A stretch of DNA of 64,000 bases from Euborellia annulipes (GCA_023213315.1 JAKCPI010004269.1:25893-89892); one strand, 5' to 3'. Shown: positions 48,361 through 60,989, counted from the first letter of the stretch. Notes: generated by a model from the sequence alone, not told the origin. Program-made: numbers and translations.

Positions 48361-50385
48361 TCTTATTAGATCCTCTATTAAATACTATTTAATGAGAGAT
48401 ATTTTAATGAATCGATCAAATTTATTTATATAATAATAATTTATGAAATTCCTCTGTATAAAATAAAAATAGATACTTTACCATTTAATTTTTTTAATTC
48501 CACAAGTATAGTGGGGGCCAAAGGGGGGGGGAGTGTTAGATAGGTATTATGGAAAAAATATCACGAAATAATCAATAATTCATTATATTATTGAATCTAT
48601 TTATTAGATCGTATTGGCTCCACTATGTTTGCATTAAGCTCGTAAATTTATTATTTATCTTAATAATTCATAATTTAATGAAAGCTTAGGCAAAAAAAAT
48701 ATTTTTAATTTTAGTTTACCGGTATATATGTATATTTTAATTATCTTGGATTAATCTGGATTTGTTTTTAAAAAACAAACTCAGTGAGTAAAAAATTAAT
48801 TTAAACTTAAACAAATCCATTTAGACCTAAAACAGCAAATACAAGAGGGCTTTTCATAGAGTAAATTTAATATTAAAATAAATTACATTTGGTTATTTAC
48901 CTCAATAAATAAAATAAATAATTTCAGAAAAAGTAGAAAGAAAAATAAATTTTGAATGGTTCATTAATAAAATAAACTTGGAAGAAAAATTCATAATTAT
49001 GAATTAAAGGACAAAAAAAAAAAAAAATTATTCATTTTTAAATGGTAAGTTCATTTATTTTTTTGTTTTCCCTTGAGAAAGGTATACTACAGTGTATTTA
49101 ATATTAAACACTTAATAATAAAATTATTAAAAAGATAAATTTAGAAAATTGAATAATTAATAAAGTATAATCAGAAAGTTTCCCATGAGGCCGTTAGCAT
49201 TTAATGGAAACAAAAGTCAATTTCATTAAAACTGTTTGTAAAAAAATGAGATTAATCAAGGTAAAAATTATGAAAATATTTCTATATTCTAGAACAATTT
49301 TATATGTACTTTTAAAAAATTCTAAGTTTTACAAGTTATAGGGAAAATGGTGTAAAACCAAGTATAATAAAAAAAAAGTTTTACAACTGTGCCGATTATA
49401 TATCCTAATACAAATAAAAAAATAATGAATATAAACATATAAAGAGGATGAAATATTTTTTTACTGGGGGGGGGGGGGGGCTTTCTCTTACTCTATATAT
49501 CGAGGTTCTAATAGAAAAGTGCCAAACTCCATTTGTGTTTATTTTTCAGGGGAGCCAAAAAACATTTCATTGTCATTGTTAGAGCCACTGTTAAACACTT
49601 TTCGTGCGGACAACTTTTCGAACTGAAAAATTTGAATTACGCTCTTACCCAGTTCAGGGCTTAAGGAGAATGATATTTTTCAACAGAAAATATAAAAATA
49701 TGATTTTCGAAAAAAGGTGGAGTTAGACACTTTTCTAGTGAGAGCGTCGATATGAAATATCTAGAGAGAAAGTATTGTTCCATTTGTCAAACTCTCTCTT
49801 CAGGAGGATGCAAAATACACTCAGGAATATTTCGGATGATAGCATGCAGGAGTTGAGTTAGTGTGTTTTTGTATCTCCGCTTGGCAAATTAAAATAATTT
49901 AGAAAATATCTTCACTCTTTTCTATTTAGAATATAATTTTGAATATATATATTTTATTTACAATTTGGAAAATATATTTTAGTGATTAGTTTGGAATTTA
50001 AATTCTTTAAAAATATTAGATTCAGTGAATAAGTCCATTTTTTTTTTTTTTTTTTATTAAAAAAGTCTAAATTGCTTAATTAAGATGCCAAAAAGACTAA
50101 AAAAAATTTACTTAATGTTTTTGAGCTTTTTTTTTTAATTTTTTATTTCGGTATTGAAGATCATTTAAATTCAGCCTCTATTTATTTCAGTTTGATAGCT
50201 ACTTAATTTTTCCTTCCTGTGTCACCTGTCTGTTTCCTTTAGTTTGAGATGATAGTCGCACCCCCCTGCCCCGTTGGGGAGAATCACTTAAACCAGTGTG
50301 TCTATCTGATGAAGATTACAAATCAGCAATCAACATTTCTGATATCTCATTAGTTTTGACCGCAAATATATAAACATATTTTTTC
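48361..50385. other. AT-rich spacer, no gene seen
   Basis: The stretch includes G runs near 48525 and 49466. No gene or clear element is recognised. Confidence 0.45.
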
Positions 50386-50390
50386 TATTA

Positions 50391-50656
50391 GACTAATGAG
50401 GCAGCTGAAGGCAAATAAAGAATAAGAGAAAGTAAAAAATAAGCCTATTCTTCTTTTTCCGCTTTATTTAATACAAAGGAAGACGTTTCGACAGATTCTT
50501 CCAGCCTTCATCAGAACATGTGGTTGTTGGTCCGAGCTTAGAGGAGCTCTTGGCTCGAGATCAACAAATACATGTCCTAATGGAGGTTGGAAGAATCTGC
50601 CGAAACGTCAACATTTGTATTAAAAAAGCGCTTTCGGCTGCCATTTCTCCTCATTA
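50391..50656. mobile_element. Inverted repeat with hammerhead-like cores (Penelope-like style)
   Basis: The arms 50457..50531 and about 50560..50632 mirror each other (TTAATACAAAGGAAGACGTT and its complement). Outer pieces TAATGAGGCAGCTGAAGG and CTGCCATTTCTCCTCATTA extend the symmetry. On the minus strand CTGATGA (50514..50508) is followed by AGGC, a loop, GTC and GAAAC (50489..50485), resembling a hammerhead core with one extra base before stem II. Hammerhead motifs are known in Penelope-like retroelements, so that origin is an inference. Confidence 0.7.
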
Positions 50657-52036
50657 TTAATTATACATTCACCCACTAACCTTGCAATTAATTATTTTTT
50701 TTAATTGAGATTTTTTTAATAAATGGGCTTTAAAAAAAACAATGTTATGTCTTTAAAAAAGTTTTTTCTTGAAATACATGAGTATGTAATGTTTTTAGGA
50801 ATCTCAAAAGTATTATCAAATTTTTTGCATTTGCAGGTTCCCCTTCCCCCGTAGTAGCAAATTGTTAAGCCCCCTCCCTGCTTATGTAGATAAACATTTA
50901 ATTTTTCTTTTGTTTGACTTTTTTTTAAGCAAAAAATGGCCTTATTTTTCTTTTAAAAATGTTTACCTAAGAAATTGTTAAGCAAATGTAATATTCCCTT
51001 CTCTCTAGGCTGCTTACGTAATACTTGATATAAAATGTATCCCAAGCAAATAATTTTTATTATTTTATCTATTGTAAATAAAAGTTTAGTATATGTTTCA
51101 AATAATAATTACTACTGGATTTATTAAGTGAATTATAAATCGGGAAGTTCATAATCAAACTGGTTTGATTCAATTATGGCAATGTTTACATTAAATTATT
51201 TATTAAATTTAAAATGTTGAATAATATTTGTTTAAAATGGTGGTGGTAAGTCTCATATAAATTTCCTTCAAAAACTTTCTCCGTGTATAGACATTTATTA
51301 GAGGGCTTTGATCAGGTCGGCGAATTTAAAAACTCTCCGAGCATCAATTATTCATTAAGGCGGATGTCAAAAGTTTTTTTATCCCTTTAAATTTTTTTAA
51401 GTGACATTGTGATATTTAATGATTGCAAACAATTTATTAATTTTATACGACAACCCAATTAATCATTTAGGGCTAAAAAATTCATCTTCTAATTTTTTTT
51501 TATTTTTATTTTTTTTTTATTTAATACTCTAAATTAAATAAAACATAAATTAATTTAAATATTTACTTAAATTTTCAATCATTGAAACTTCACTATGAAA
51601 AATATTAATATTATGATTATAATATACATTAAAAAAAATTAATTAAATTTTAGTTAGATATGATAAATGATTATAAAATGAATCGAATATTATTAAATGT
51701 AGAAAAAAATTATCAAAATAAAGTAAATAGTAATAGTGTTTGTAATTCTTGGTTAGAAAAAAATTTAATAAAGTGAAATAATATATTAATATAAAATGTA
51801 ATTTTAAATAAAATTAATTTATTAGTAATATTAATTGCAAATATTTTTTTTAAAAAGTTTTAATGAAATCTCTTCCATTTTATTAATATACAGTATACGA
51901 GTATAATTTTATATTTACAAAATAATAAAATAATTATAACGTATATTTTAGTGGAGATAGAGAAATTATTTCGTATTGTTTTGCTGCAAGTTAGACAACC
52001 CAAATGACAAAATTAATATATACGGTATATTTTTTT
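50657..52036. other. AT-rich spacer, no gene seen
   Basis: The stretch is very A/T-rich. A diverged AGTTAGACAACCCAAATGAC near 51993 recalls the MITE at 36964. Confidence 0.45.
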
Positions 52037-52265
52037 AAGACACACATTTTTCCTATTCACACTCACACACACATACACCCAGTCTTCTCGGCAACTCAGG
52101 CCATATAAAACTTTTTTCGATACTTGTGGATTTAATATTATATGTATTGGGAGACCAGACATATTTATTTAAGGTATTTGGTTACCAAATAATTGGACTG
52201 CTTGGTATCAGAATCCGCGACCCTTGGTATAAACAGCACGCTAGCAACTACACCAAGCCCGAGGG
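52037..52265 (-). mobile_element. Diverged SINE, third head subfamily
   Basis: Read on the minus strand it has the GCCCTCGGGCTTGGTGTAGT head near 52265, a decayed B box, and the reversed GTGTGAGTGTGAATAGG tail at the low end. Confidence 0.8.
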
Positions 52266-52316
52266 CAAATATAATATTTCACTTAATTGTTTCTGCAAAT
52301 CTATTAGTAGCCCGAG

Positions 52317-52504
52317 GGAATTTTTTTTTTAAACCCTCACACTTTTTTTCCCAATCACACTCACATTCACACAAACATACACACAGTCCTTTCGGCAACT
52401 TAGGCCATTTAAGACTTTAAACGATAACCGTTATTATGAAAATATATATATTGGGGTCCAGGCATTCTTATTTAAGCCATTTGGTATCCGCCAAGCCCGA
52501 GGGC
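52317..52504 (-). mobile_element. SINE with most of its head missing
   Basis: The reversed tail (CTCACACTTTTTTTCCCAAT), GCCGAAAGGACTG and ACCAAATGGCTTAAATAAGA are present. The body joins abruptly to GCCAAGCCCGAGGGC, so the tRNA-like part is deleted. Confidence 0.8.
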
Positions 52505-52720
52505 TGGTGTAGGGGTTAGCTGCGTGCTGGCCTTGAATACCAAGGGCCCCGGGTTCGGATCCCAGGTAGTCTGATGATTTTATTTAAGAAATATACTAGG
52601 TATATAATATTAATATAATTATCGTCAAAGTCTTACTTGTTAGTCTTATAAGGCCTAAGTTGCCGAAAAGATTGTGTGAGTGTGTGTGTGCGAGTGTGAA
52701 TGTGAATGAGAAAAAAGTGC
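52497..52720 (+). mobile_element. Diverged SINE in the 52-kb cluster
   Basis: It shows the CCCGAGGGCTGGTGTAGGGG head, B box GGGTTCGGATCCC, TAGTCTGATGATTTTATTTA and a tail ending GAATGAGAAAAAAGTGC. The middle differs from the consensus. Confidence 0.8.
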
Positions 52721-52915
52721 ATTTGGATACCAAATGACTTAAATAAAAATGCCTGGACCCCCCAATTGATATATTAAACATACTGATTATCGTAAAAAGT
52801 CTTAAATGGCCTCAGTTGCCGAAAAGACTGTGTGAATGTGAGTGTGAATGAGAAAAAAGTGTGAATGTTAAAAAAAAAAAAAAAATGAGAAAAAAGTGTG
52901 AGTGTTAAAAAAAAA
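52721..52915 (+). mobile_element. 5'-truncated SINE with duplicated tail
   Basis: It starts ATTTGGATACCAAATGACTT and has the full tail plus poly-A. A second GAGAAAAAAGTGTGAGTGTT and A run follow directly. Confidence 0.8.
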
Positions 52916-53199
52916 TCTATTAGTAAATTTCACAATTCCTCACCTGAATCGAAAATACAATATATTGGAAATTTAGGTTTCCTACATTTCAGAGATCGAA
53001 CAGCTACTAATATTTCACCCTCTAAGCGACCATTTATTTTTCTCTTTTTAAGTCTGTCTATTCCCTTCAACTTACTACTATTCTCGTAATTAGAAAGCTT
53101 TAATTAATTACCCAAGCACATTTACTTAAGGGATTATATTTATTTACATAAGTTATATATTTTTACATGAAAGCTAAGAAAAAAAAAATATTTATCTGT

Positions 53200-53485
53200 A
53201 AATGGTGATACAATTGAGCACAAATCAATTACTCGGCTGGCTTATCAATCAAAACCCTGCTCCCCCCATCTCCTATCTCTCAATGTCAGCTCAACCTTCC
53301 CGGTCCAGTCGTCTAATTGGCCTCCGCCCCCATCTCGCAAGCGTGAAGCAATTACTTTCTTTCACGTGCTCCAACCCCACCATCCCATTCCACAACTCAT
53401 CCACCCCCGTCTGCTCTTATCATGATTGGCTCTGGGCGACACATCTCATTTGGATCTCGGCCCTCTTTGAAACGGTACTTTATTT
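53200..53485. other. GC-richer single-copy island
   Basis: This C-rich block carries a 107-residue plus-strand frame (53202..53525) without a recognised domain and with composition typical of chance. A conserved non-coding element is possible. Confidence 0.3.
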
Positions 53486-54200
53486 CTTAAAAAGGCCAAT
53501 TAGAATTACTTGCAAGCACTTTTGACAGTGGAACTAATGATAATAAAAATGATGTCCTTTTAATATGTTCCGTGAATAATTAAATTCCTTAGACGTTTTG
53601 TTTCAAAATTTAATGAAACTTGGCGCTTAAAAATAGAAGAGCAGAGAAAAGAGAAGAGAAGTAGACAAGATTTCTAACTTGGATCAATGTCAGAAAAGAG
53701 AATTATTGAATTTCTTGTTTGACGTCAGTAACGAAAAGGAACAACATTTTATTATTATCTGAGGCTCGCGGGCCCCGCTTTACTCTTACAAATGAAAAAT
53801 AGTTTTGTTTATCAATGATATATTTCGATATATTATTCAAAAGAAGAGATGATGTGAAGAGAAATTAGATTGCGCTTATTACATTGTTTTATCTTAATGA
53901 TGCTATGATTTCCATGCAGTAACGCCGGATTTATTGATGTTGAGGGAAAAAAGTTCTCCCTTAGGAAAATATGGTATTGCGCATTTACATAAAAATGAAT
54001 CAACTACAAAAGCAGAAAGAATAATAGGTAGATCAAAATGTTAATGTTTTAAGCATTTTGAAAAAAAAATAGATTGCAGTGTTTTTTAACTAGAATTGAT
54101 CAAGAATATACATAAAATATTTATTAAAATCTTTTTTAAGACTCTCTAGCGATGGAGCACGTTTTTAAATTCTTGCGGCTCTTGATTTTTTTTTTACCTA
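53486..54200. other. AT-rich spacer, no gene seen
   Basis: No recognisable feature on either strand. Confidence 0.45.
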
Positions 54201-54204
54201 TCAT

Positions 54205-54306
54205 GAATCCAAATGGCTTTAATAAAATAACCGACTGCCTGGGATTCGAACCCTCACCCTTGGTATACAAGGCAGGCTCGCTACCAATTACATCAAGCCC
54301 GAGGGC
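54205..54306 (-). mobile_element. SINE head fragment
   Basis: On the minus strand GCCCTCGGGCTTGATGTAAT, then GGGTTCGAATCCCAGGCAGT (a good B box), then TTATTTTATTAAAGCC. The tail is absent. Confidence 0.8.
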
Positions 54307-54309
54307 AGG

Positions 54310-54606
54310 AAAAAATTATCATTATATATTCCAATCCAGTGCCTGCTTGAGGGTTTACATTCATAGAATACAGAAATGCAAAGAATACATAATTATTTCT
54401 CTATACATTCCCTATAGGAGAAATCATAACTTTAGGAATTAATAACTCAAAAAGTTATAGGAAGTTATAGGATGAAAATAATTTTCGTGTAATCCCTGCA
54501 AGGTCCTCTTTAAGCATAAAAAATTTGGTTTCGAAATTCCATCGGGAAGTTGCCCAAATAGAGCATAACAGACAGACAGACGGACATTAGCGCATTATAT
54601 AAATAG
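54310..54606 (-). mobile_element. Helentron-like element copy
   Basis: It shares AATCCAGTGCCTGCTT, TTCATAGAATACA, TTTCTCTATACATT and ACTTTAGGAATTAATAACT with 34307..34646. At the high end it has a short GTCTGTCTGT run read on the minus strand. The CTAG end is not clear. Confidence 0.65.
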
Positions 54607-54885
54607 AATGTTTATTTAATTATTTGAAAAATAGTTTAAAAAAAAATTTATCTTCCAGCGGTCAAAAATATGGGCCAAAGTTAAAAAAAAAACAATTGTT
54701 TAATTAATAAATTCATTTCATCAATATTAATAATTAGCTATTTTCTTGTTATTATTATTTGCTTTTGTAAGTTTGTGTTTCTATAAAATAGGCCCAATTG
54801 CGATAATCTTTTCCAGGAAAATAAATTGAAAAGGGATTTTTTGATTTAGTCTTTTACTTGACCCTCTTGTCGATCTAAATTGCTA
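54607..54885. other. AT-rich spacer, no gene seen
   Basis: Nothing recognised. Confidence 0.45.
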
Positions 54886-56500
54886 CCATTAAGCGCAATT
54901 AACAAGTATTTACAATTAACGTGCCATGAAGCGGCCGACGTCTGTGGAAACCAGGGAGGCTCGTAAATTGGTCTAATGCAAGTATTTCACTTCAAGTCTC
55001 AAGCACCAATTAGTTTAGTTAGAAGTGGGAGGGAGTGAGTGTAAAGGAAGGCTAGTACAGGTAACTAAAGTAGGCACTCTCTTTTTTTTATTTTCAAGAT
55101 GAGAGAGGAAAAAAAAAACATAGTTGCCAAAAAAAAAGAGATAATATAATTTTAACTTGGGTTATATCTTAGCTTTTAAGCCATCAAGTAACATTAAATT
55201 TGATGATTTTATATTTTATATAAAAATATGGATCAGTAAGGTTTGATCTAAATGACAAATGAAAATTTGACAAACCTATTTGATATAATTTATTTTTGTA
55301 TTTGCATCACGTACAGTTAATGGAATTTCAAGAAAATGTTGGGATGGCAACTTGGAAACGAGCGGTCGAATGTTTGTCTTATTGAGTTAACGTAAAGTTA
55401 CCTAGAAAGTTGTTACACTCGGAGGGAGGGATCCGAGTTAGAAATTCTTACCCTGTAATCGTAACCAGATGCCTATTTATTGACAGAAAATTCTTATACT
55501 TACTCTTTATCTATAATTAATATTTACTTTAACTGTGAGTATACTCATAGCCAAAGTACTTAACTCCCTTGACCAGAATAATTTAATCACTAATCATTTA
55601 GTTCAAACATTAATTACTTTGGGGATAAGAAACTCGTCCCGTGGTGGTTAAAAAGCATGGCTTGAAACATGTCGCAGTTGAGACGAGCTCTAGCTAATTG
55701 CTTCGTTGGAGAGAGTTGAGTCCGGACCTGGATAGTATAGGCTTATCATTGCCACGCTAGGCTGGGTCGCTTATCAGAGAGCCGGCAGACAGCCCAGCCT
55801 CCCCCTTGACCAGCCCAGGGCACAAGGGGTATGTTCAGGGATGGGTCAGACGCATACATGCGCGAATATTAGCTCGCATACTCTCTATTCGTTACGCCAA
55901 TATGATGTGCTCCACACGCGTGTATTGGCTTGATGCTCTACGCACGATAAACATTGCAACTGTCCCATGGTCATCGGTGCTCGCGTCACTGCACCTCGGG
56001 ACATTGTTTTTCATTCCAGACCCCCCTCCCATAAATGCAGAATATCCGTTTTCATGAAAGGTTCTGATAATAAAATTTACTTATCTAAATTTGTAATTTC
56101 CTGGTTTAGGTAAGCAGATTAATAGAAAGTCAAAATAAACAGAGGTTCATACATGTACCCAGCCGAACACAATTTCCAAGCGTTGTGAGGTAACTTGAAG
56201 GTTTTATAGTTAAATGGGAGGTCCTTTAACGTCGGAAATAGGTCCAACGTTCTAACTCATACCAGAGCAACGGCGGTTCGAATTAAACGTTTTTCTTGCC
56301 ATCCTGCAAACTCCAAGAGGGTTTAATCTGGGATTTATACTCTGGAGCATTCATTAACATTCCGTCGCTAATTGTGTCGAGAGTGTAGTTGGTTGAAGGG
56401 TACACGGGATGAGTGCAAACATCGCGCGTCGTCAAGTATTCGTGAAATGGACTAGTTCTGCAACGGGGGGTTTGTGTATGTCACTCGGTAAATATATTTG
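54886..56500. other. Long stretch of near-balanced composition, single copy
   Basis: Most of this stretch (notably 55600..56480) lacks the homopolymers and repeat families that fill the rest of the window. The largest frame, 55806..56057 plus, is 83 residues with no recognised domain. It lies on the downstream side of the minus-strand KLF exon, so conserved regulatory DNA in an intron or flank is a fair hypothesis. A missed exon of another gene is possible. Confidence 0.4.
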
Positions 56501-56634
56501 AAGGGGGAAAAGAAAATAGTGGTTGTATATTTTCTATTATCAATTTAATAAATACAGTATATAGAAGTATGTTCAAATAAACAACTATATTAATATAAAA
56601 AAAAAAACACACGCACGTTTAGCTTTTTTTTTTT

Positions 56635-56930
56635 TTTTTAAGATCGCGGCTGTCCAAAATTCGATGAGGCGGTAAAGTAGCAATGGTATAAAGAAGAGGT
56701 GGGAGAGACTGGGTAGATCAGTAATCCGCTATCAAACCGGACGAAGAATAGAGACCTAAGGGTGTATGGGGAGAGACAGGGAAGTAAGATCCATCGACCG
56801 ATGAGAGACAGGATAAACGACAGCGAATCAAACAGAAAACCTGGCTATTGTCTGCTCAAACATTGCGCGCACGATTGATCAAAGGTGATTCAAGAGCCGC
56901 ACCCTATGAAAACATCTCTAAAATTGAAAC
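56635..56930. other. GC-richer single-copy island
   Basis: Purine-rich sequence (GGGAGAGACTGGG and similar) between AT-rich flanks. No gene is recognised. Confidence 0.3.
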
Positions 56931-57359
56931 GATACTCCGTAAACATTTTAGTAAAAACAAATGTTAAAAATAACCAAAACATTTAAAGAATAAATTAATT
57001 TGAATTGATTTTTTTTTCTTTTATTGGAACTATTTAAAAAAAAAAAAATATATTAAAATCAAAGAACAATTATTAAGACATTCTCTTGACAAATCCTTTA
57101 TAAAAAGCTTAAAGTAAATAAACCTCCGCAAATCGATTTCTTTGCCTTTTTTTGAAAAATAAAAAAAGTGAACTTCCCTTAAGCTATTCATTTAAGCTTT
57201 ATTTGACTCAATCTTTATAGGAACAAGCAGGAAGAGGTTAATTATTTGCAACCTCTATTAATTGAAAAAGAGGCTTTCTTTATTTTTAAACATAACAAAC
57301 AAAAATAAATTAAAAGAAAATTCGCTCTTAGAATTCATGTTAATTGAATAATTGTAATT

Positions 57360-57730
57360 GGTATTGAGGTGCAAGAAAGTGTAAGCTTGAACCTTATGAA
57401 AAAGTGGAGTGAGAGCATCTAGTTTAGTAAAAGCAAAAACAAAGCTGCGACGCCGAACTTGTAATTAGTGAGGGGGGTGTGCATTCCGCCCTGAAGACGA
57501 TAAATAACTAAGGGGTGCAAAAGGGCGGTTCTCACCAACACCCAAACCCAACGGTCCTCCCAGACAGCAATTGCAAAGCGAGGCTTATGTAAATGTAAAG
57601 ACATGCCCTAATGCTAGTCTGATGGCAACACAATAGCTTCTCAAGCTTTGGCCAAATGGCTCTGGACAGATCATATACAGTGAGCAGGTATTAAATTGCA
57701 AACCCTAGCATATTCAACTGCTAGGCTCAA
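57360..57730. other. GC-richer single-copy island
   Basis: A 61-residue minus-strand frame without a domain lies here. The stretch is free of the window's repeat families. A conserved non-coding element is possible. Confidence 0.3.
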
Positions 57731-57893
57731 TTTGCATTTGGAAATGTGGACGCTATTATTATTACAATTGTATATATTTATAAATTAAAATTTAATTAAA
57801 AAAAAAAAAAAGAAAAAGATAAAAAATTTTAAAATGTATACCCCGGGTACATTCAGATTGATTTTTTGTGTTTTTCACTCTTTTGAACACTTA

Positions 57894-58646
57894 TGCCGGG
57901 TTGCAAGAACGTATTTAACGGTTCCTTAAACGCTTATGGTGCTTTAAACCTTCCGCTAAATAATTTTGCGTTGCAAGAACGTATTTAAAGGTGATTGGTT
58001 CGTAAAAGCTGTATTTAAACTAAAGGTTGAAATTCGGAGCTTTAAACTATAAAGTATCCACTAACCTGATTTGTTTCAATGAAATAAACAATAATTTAGG
58101 GACTATATTATCACGCGAGAGAGGTAAGATAGAAATACATTAATTTAATTGAGTTTTCTTTAGTTTATGAAACGTATTAAGCGATATTATTAATTATTAT
58201 AGATATTCATCCGACCAACAGAAAAAGTGAGGTTATAGTATATTCCCAGTTTCTTTATAATTTAACATCTGACAGTCAGAGCTAACAACGTATTTATTAT
58301 TTTTATTTTACGATATTTAAATATTTAAACATTTTTTGTTTTGTAACCTAATATTAACAATTAAAATTTAAAGAATACAAATATAATTAATATTTTTATT
58401 TATTTTATAATTTTATAAATTATACAATTTGACAACGCGCCCTTGCGGTCAAATGGCCAACTACATAGAAAGCTGTCATTTTCGGTGGCCCAATCGTTTT
58501 GCATCTATCTATATATATTAACAGTAGGGAATAGTTAAAGGTTCCTCTAAAGTTGCTTTAGCAACCGCCTATAATTTTAAAGCCCAAAGCGATGTTTACT
58601 AACAGCCTTTTAAATATTTACAGAACTGTTTTCTTGCAACACGGCA
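57894..58646. mobile_element. PIF/Harbinger-type non-autonomous element (753 bp)
   Basis: The ends TGCCGGGTTGCAAGAA and TTCTTGCAACACGGCA are inverted. TTA flanks both sides (57891..57893 and 58647..58649). Inside, GTTGCAAGAACGTATTTAA occurs twice near the left end (57901 and 57973). No transposase frame remains. The TTA duplication with GGTTGCA-type ends fits PIF/Harbinger. Confidence 0.8.
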
Positions 58647-58839
58647 TTAACGTTTTGCATTTTACTTAAAAGATGAATTAAAATTTTTTTCGTTTTTGGC
58701 ATCAGAGGCCATTAGAAAAAATCAATGGTAATTATCCCGTAACCATTTTAACTTAAAACATATCCCGGTAGGTATTGGAATGTTATTTCAAATAAATGTA
58801 TAAAAATATTATGACTTCAGTAGCCGAAAGGGCAAAAAA

Positions 58840-59320
58840 CAAAATAACCCCTCTCTCCGATAGGTTCAAGAAAGGGACAATGTCATTCAATAAAGTAATC
58901 TTAAAACCCAAGAGTAGTGGGTTCAGATCAAGGGCGGATCCAGAGGTGTTTCTCGGGGAGGGGGGGGTAATCTGGTGTGACTCGTCGCACAGCACACTAT
59001 TTTTTCTTAATTTCGGTAATTTAAAGGCGCATTCTGTACTTGTTGGCCAGAATATAAATACAAATCAAATTTTTAAGTATTAATTTTTAAAATTTTACAT
59101 TAAAAATAAATTTTTTTTTTCGAAAAAAAGGTATTTTTTCAAATCTCGAGGGGGTAATTAATTACCCCCTTTACCCCCCCCTCCCTTGTATTCGCCCTTG
59201 GTTCAGATCCTAGGTAATCTTATGTAAATTTTAATAAATAGGCTCTATATCGGAGCTAGAAGTTCGTTTTCACAAGCTGTGAGATTTCTAAATTATATTG
59301 GCTACCAAATAATTTAGAAA
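58840..59320 (+). mobile_element. Old SINE-like segment split by a hAT MITE
   Basis: TAAAACCCAAGAGTAGTGGG with a TTCAGATC B-box-like part continues after the MITE as CTAGGTAATCTTATGTAAA and TTGGCTACCAAATAATTTAG. Together they look like a decayed relative of the window's SINEs. Confidence 0.45.
58929..59200. mobile_element. hAT-type MITE carrying the hairpin module (272 bp)
   Basis: The ends CAAGGGCGGAT and ATTCGCCCTTG are inverted. A perfect 8-bp duplication GTTCAGAT flanks it (58921..58928, 59201..59208). The interior holds G and C runs and a TCTGGTGTGACTCGTCGCAC hairpin related to the free-standing family. Confidence 0.95.
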
Positions 59321-59333
59321 AATATGCTATTAT

Positions 59334-59430
59334 GGTTGCACAGCACACAACTTTCTCTTACTTTCGGTAATTGAAAGTTGTGTTCCGTGCTTATCATACC
59401 AGATTTTTTGTGTCGAAATATGCAGTTTGG
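59334..59430 (+). repeat. Hairpin repeat, TCTGGTGTGAC family, left arm truncated
   Basis: GGTTGCACAGCACACAACTT through GCTTATCATACCAGATTTTT, then GTGTCGAAATATGCAGTTT. It lies 134 bp from the MITE at 58929..59200 that carries a related hairpin. Confidence 0.8.
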
Positions 59431-60985
59431 CACTCAAAAGAGAAGACGTTTTAACAACATTTGGTAGGATTAACTCAAAAATTGTATTTTCTGACTTTCG
59501 CCACTATTCAGGCGTTATATTTAGGGTCCACCGATATATTAGAATTCAAGATGTTTACCTAGTCGTTTCAAATACTATATGTGTACTTAATTTCAAATAT
59601 GTTCATTGAAAATTGTGGGTTGCTATAGAAAATATAGGCCTACATATATTTTTCATTTCATTTTTTTTTTTAACACAATTGTCAACTATGATTACGTCGT
59701 TATAATTTTTACATCCAATCAATAAGAATCAAATAATATACCAATATAAAGGAAAGGGTGATGGTATTGATGGTTTATGTATGTGACGTAATGATGATAT
59801 TCATCTGACCAATATCCGATATAACGACTCTCTTTGATCTATCACTGATCTAAATGTGATTGATATTATTTAATTTGTAGTTTTGTAACAAAGGGAGGTT
59901 TATAATTACCTAATTAATTAATTATGATATTGTTCCTCCTCCCCTAATGAGAAGGGAATTAGTTAGAAGAATCAAGTCGCAAATCGTTAGTTGATACAAA
60001 ATATTTTTAATTGAAAGTTTTTAAAAATTTAATGATGTGAAAAAAAAATCTTTTCACTTTTTTTCTTCTCTCTTAATCTCATAAATAATATAACAATAGA
60101 GTTTGAACATTTCGATGTATATATTTTACCAATTTAAATTTATCCCTAAAGTGTTGGGCTCTTTCAAACACTCCAATTTATGATTTCCTTTTCAATTCAA
60201 TTTGAATTCACTAGAGTTCCATTTTAGGTTGGTGTAGCCTCTCCGGAGCAATACAAATAAATATCATTCTTTATAATCAATTTCAAATGGTTAAATTCTA
60301 TTGATATTTCGAATTTCTATTGTAAAAAACAAATAATCATTAACGCTAATCCTTCTCTAAAATTTTATCAGATTTTTTTTATTTCATTCCTATACTGGAT
60401 CTCCCGTTTGAAGTCTAATGCTTAATTAAGTAAGTTCTCTAAATTATTTTTAACGCGAAGATAATAATTTGTAAATGAAATTGTTTTATTTCTTAATAAA
60501 TCTAATCAAATACTTTTTTTCATGAATGGATAAATTTCCAGGAACTATTTGGGTCAGACCAAACGTTGTCCTCATCATTGGATGTGAAATGGAAAGATAA
60601 TTTTTTTTTTTTTTATTTGAGAAAAGAGATGAAATAGAATTTAATTATTTCATTAACGATTTAGAAGCACTATTTCTAATTAAATTTAAATTAAATATAT
60701 TAGTTATAAAAAAAAATCAATTTATTTAATAGAAGAGTCCGTCTGTCAAGTTCTCGAAGTCCCCCCCTCCCACTGGAGAAAAAAGAATACATGTAGAATT
60801 AGAAAAGGCTAGAATTCTTTATAATTTTCCTAAAAATAAATAGTCTATATTTTGGAATAATTTCGGCATCAAATCCAGAATTAAAAATAATATTTAAGAA
60901 ATTATATTATTAACTACCCGGGTAACCCTTCTTCGGCAGCAGCCAGTGGGACCTAGTCTGTCGAAGTTATAGATATTGACAAATT
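59431..60985. other. AT-rich spacer, no gene seen
   Basis: No recognisable feature on either strand. Confidence 0.45.
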
Positions 60986-60989
60986 GACA

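Noticed and set aside
53202..53525. 107-residue plus-strand frame
   Set aside because: No domain, no intron signals and no codon pattern distinguish it from chance in a C-rich block.
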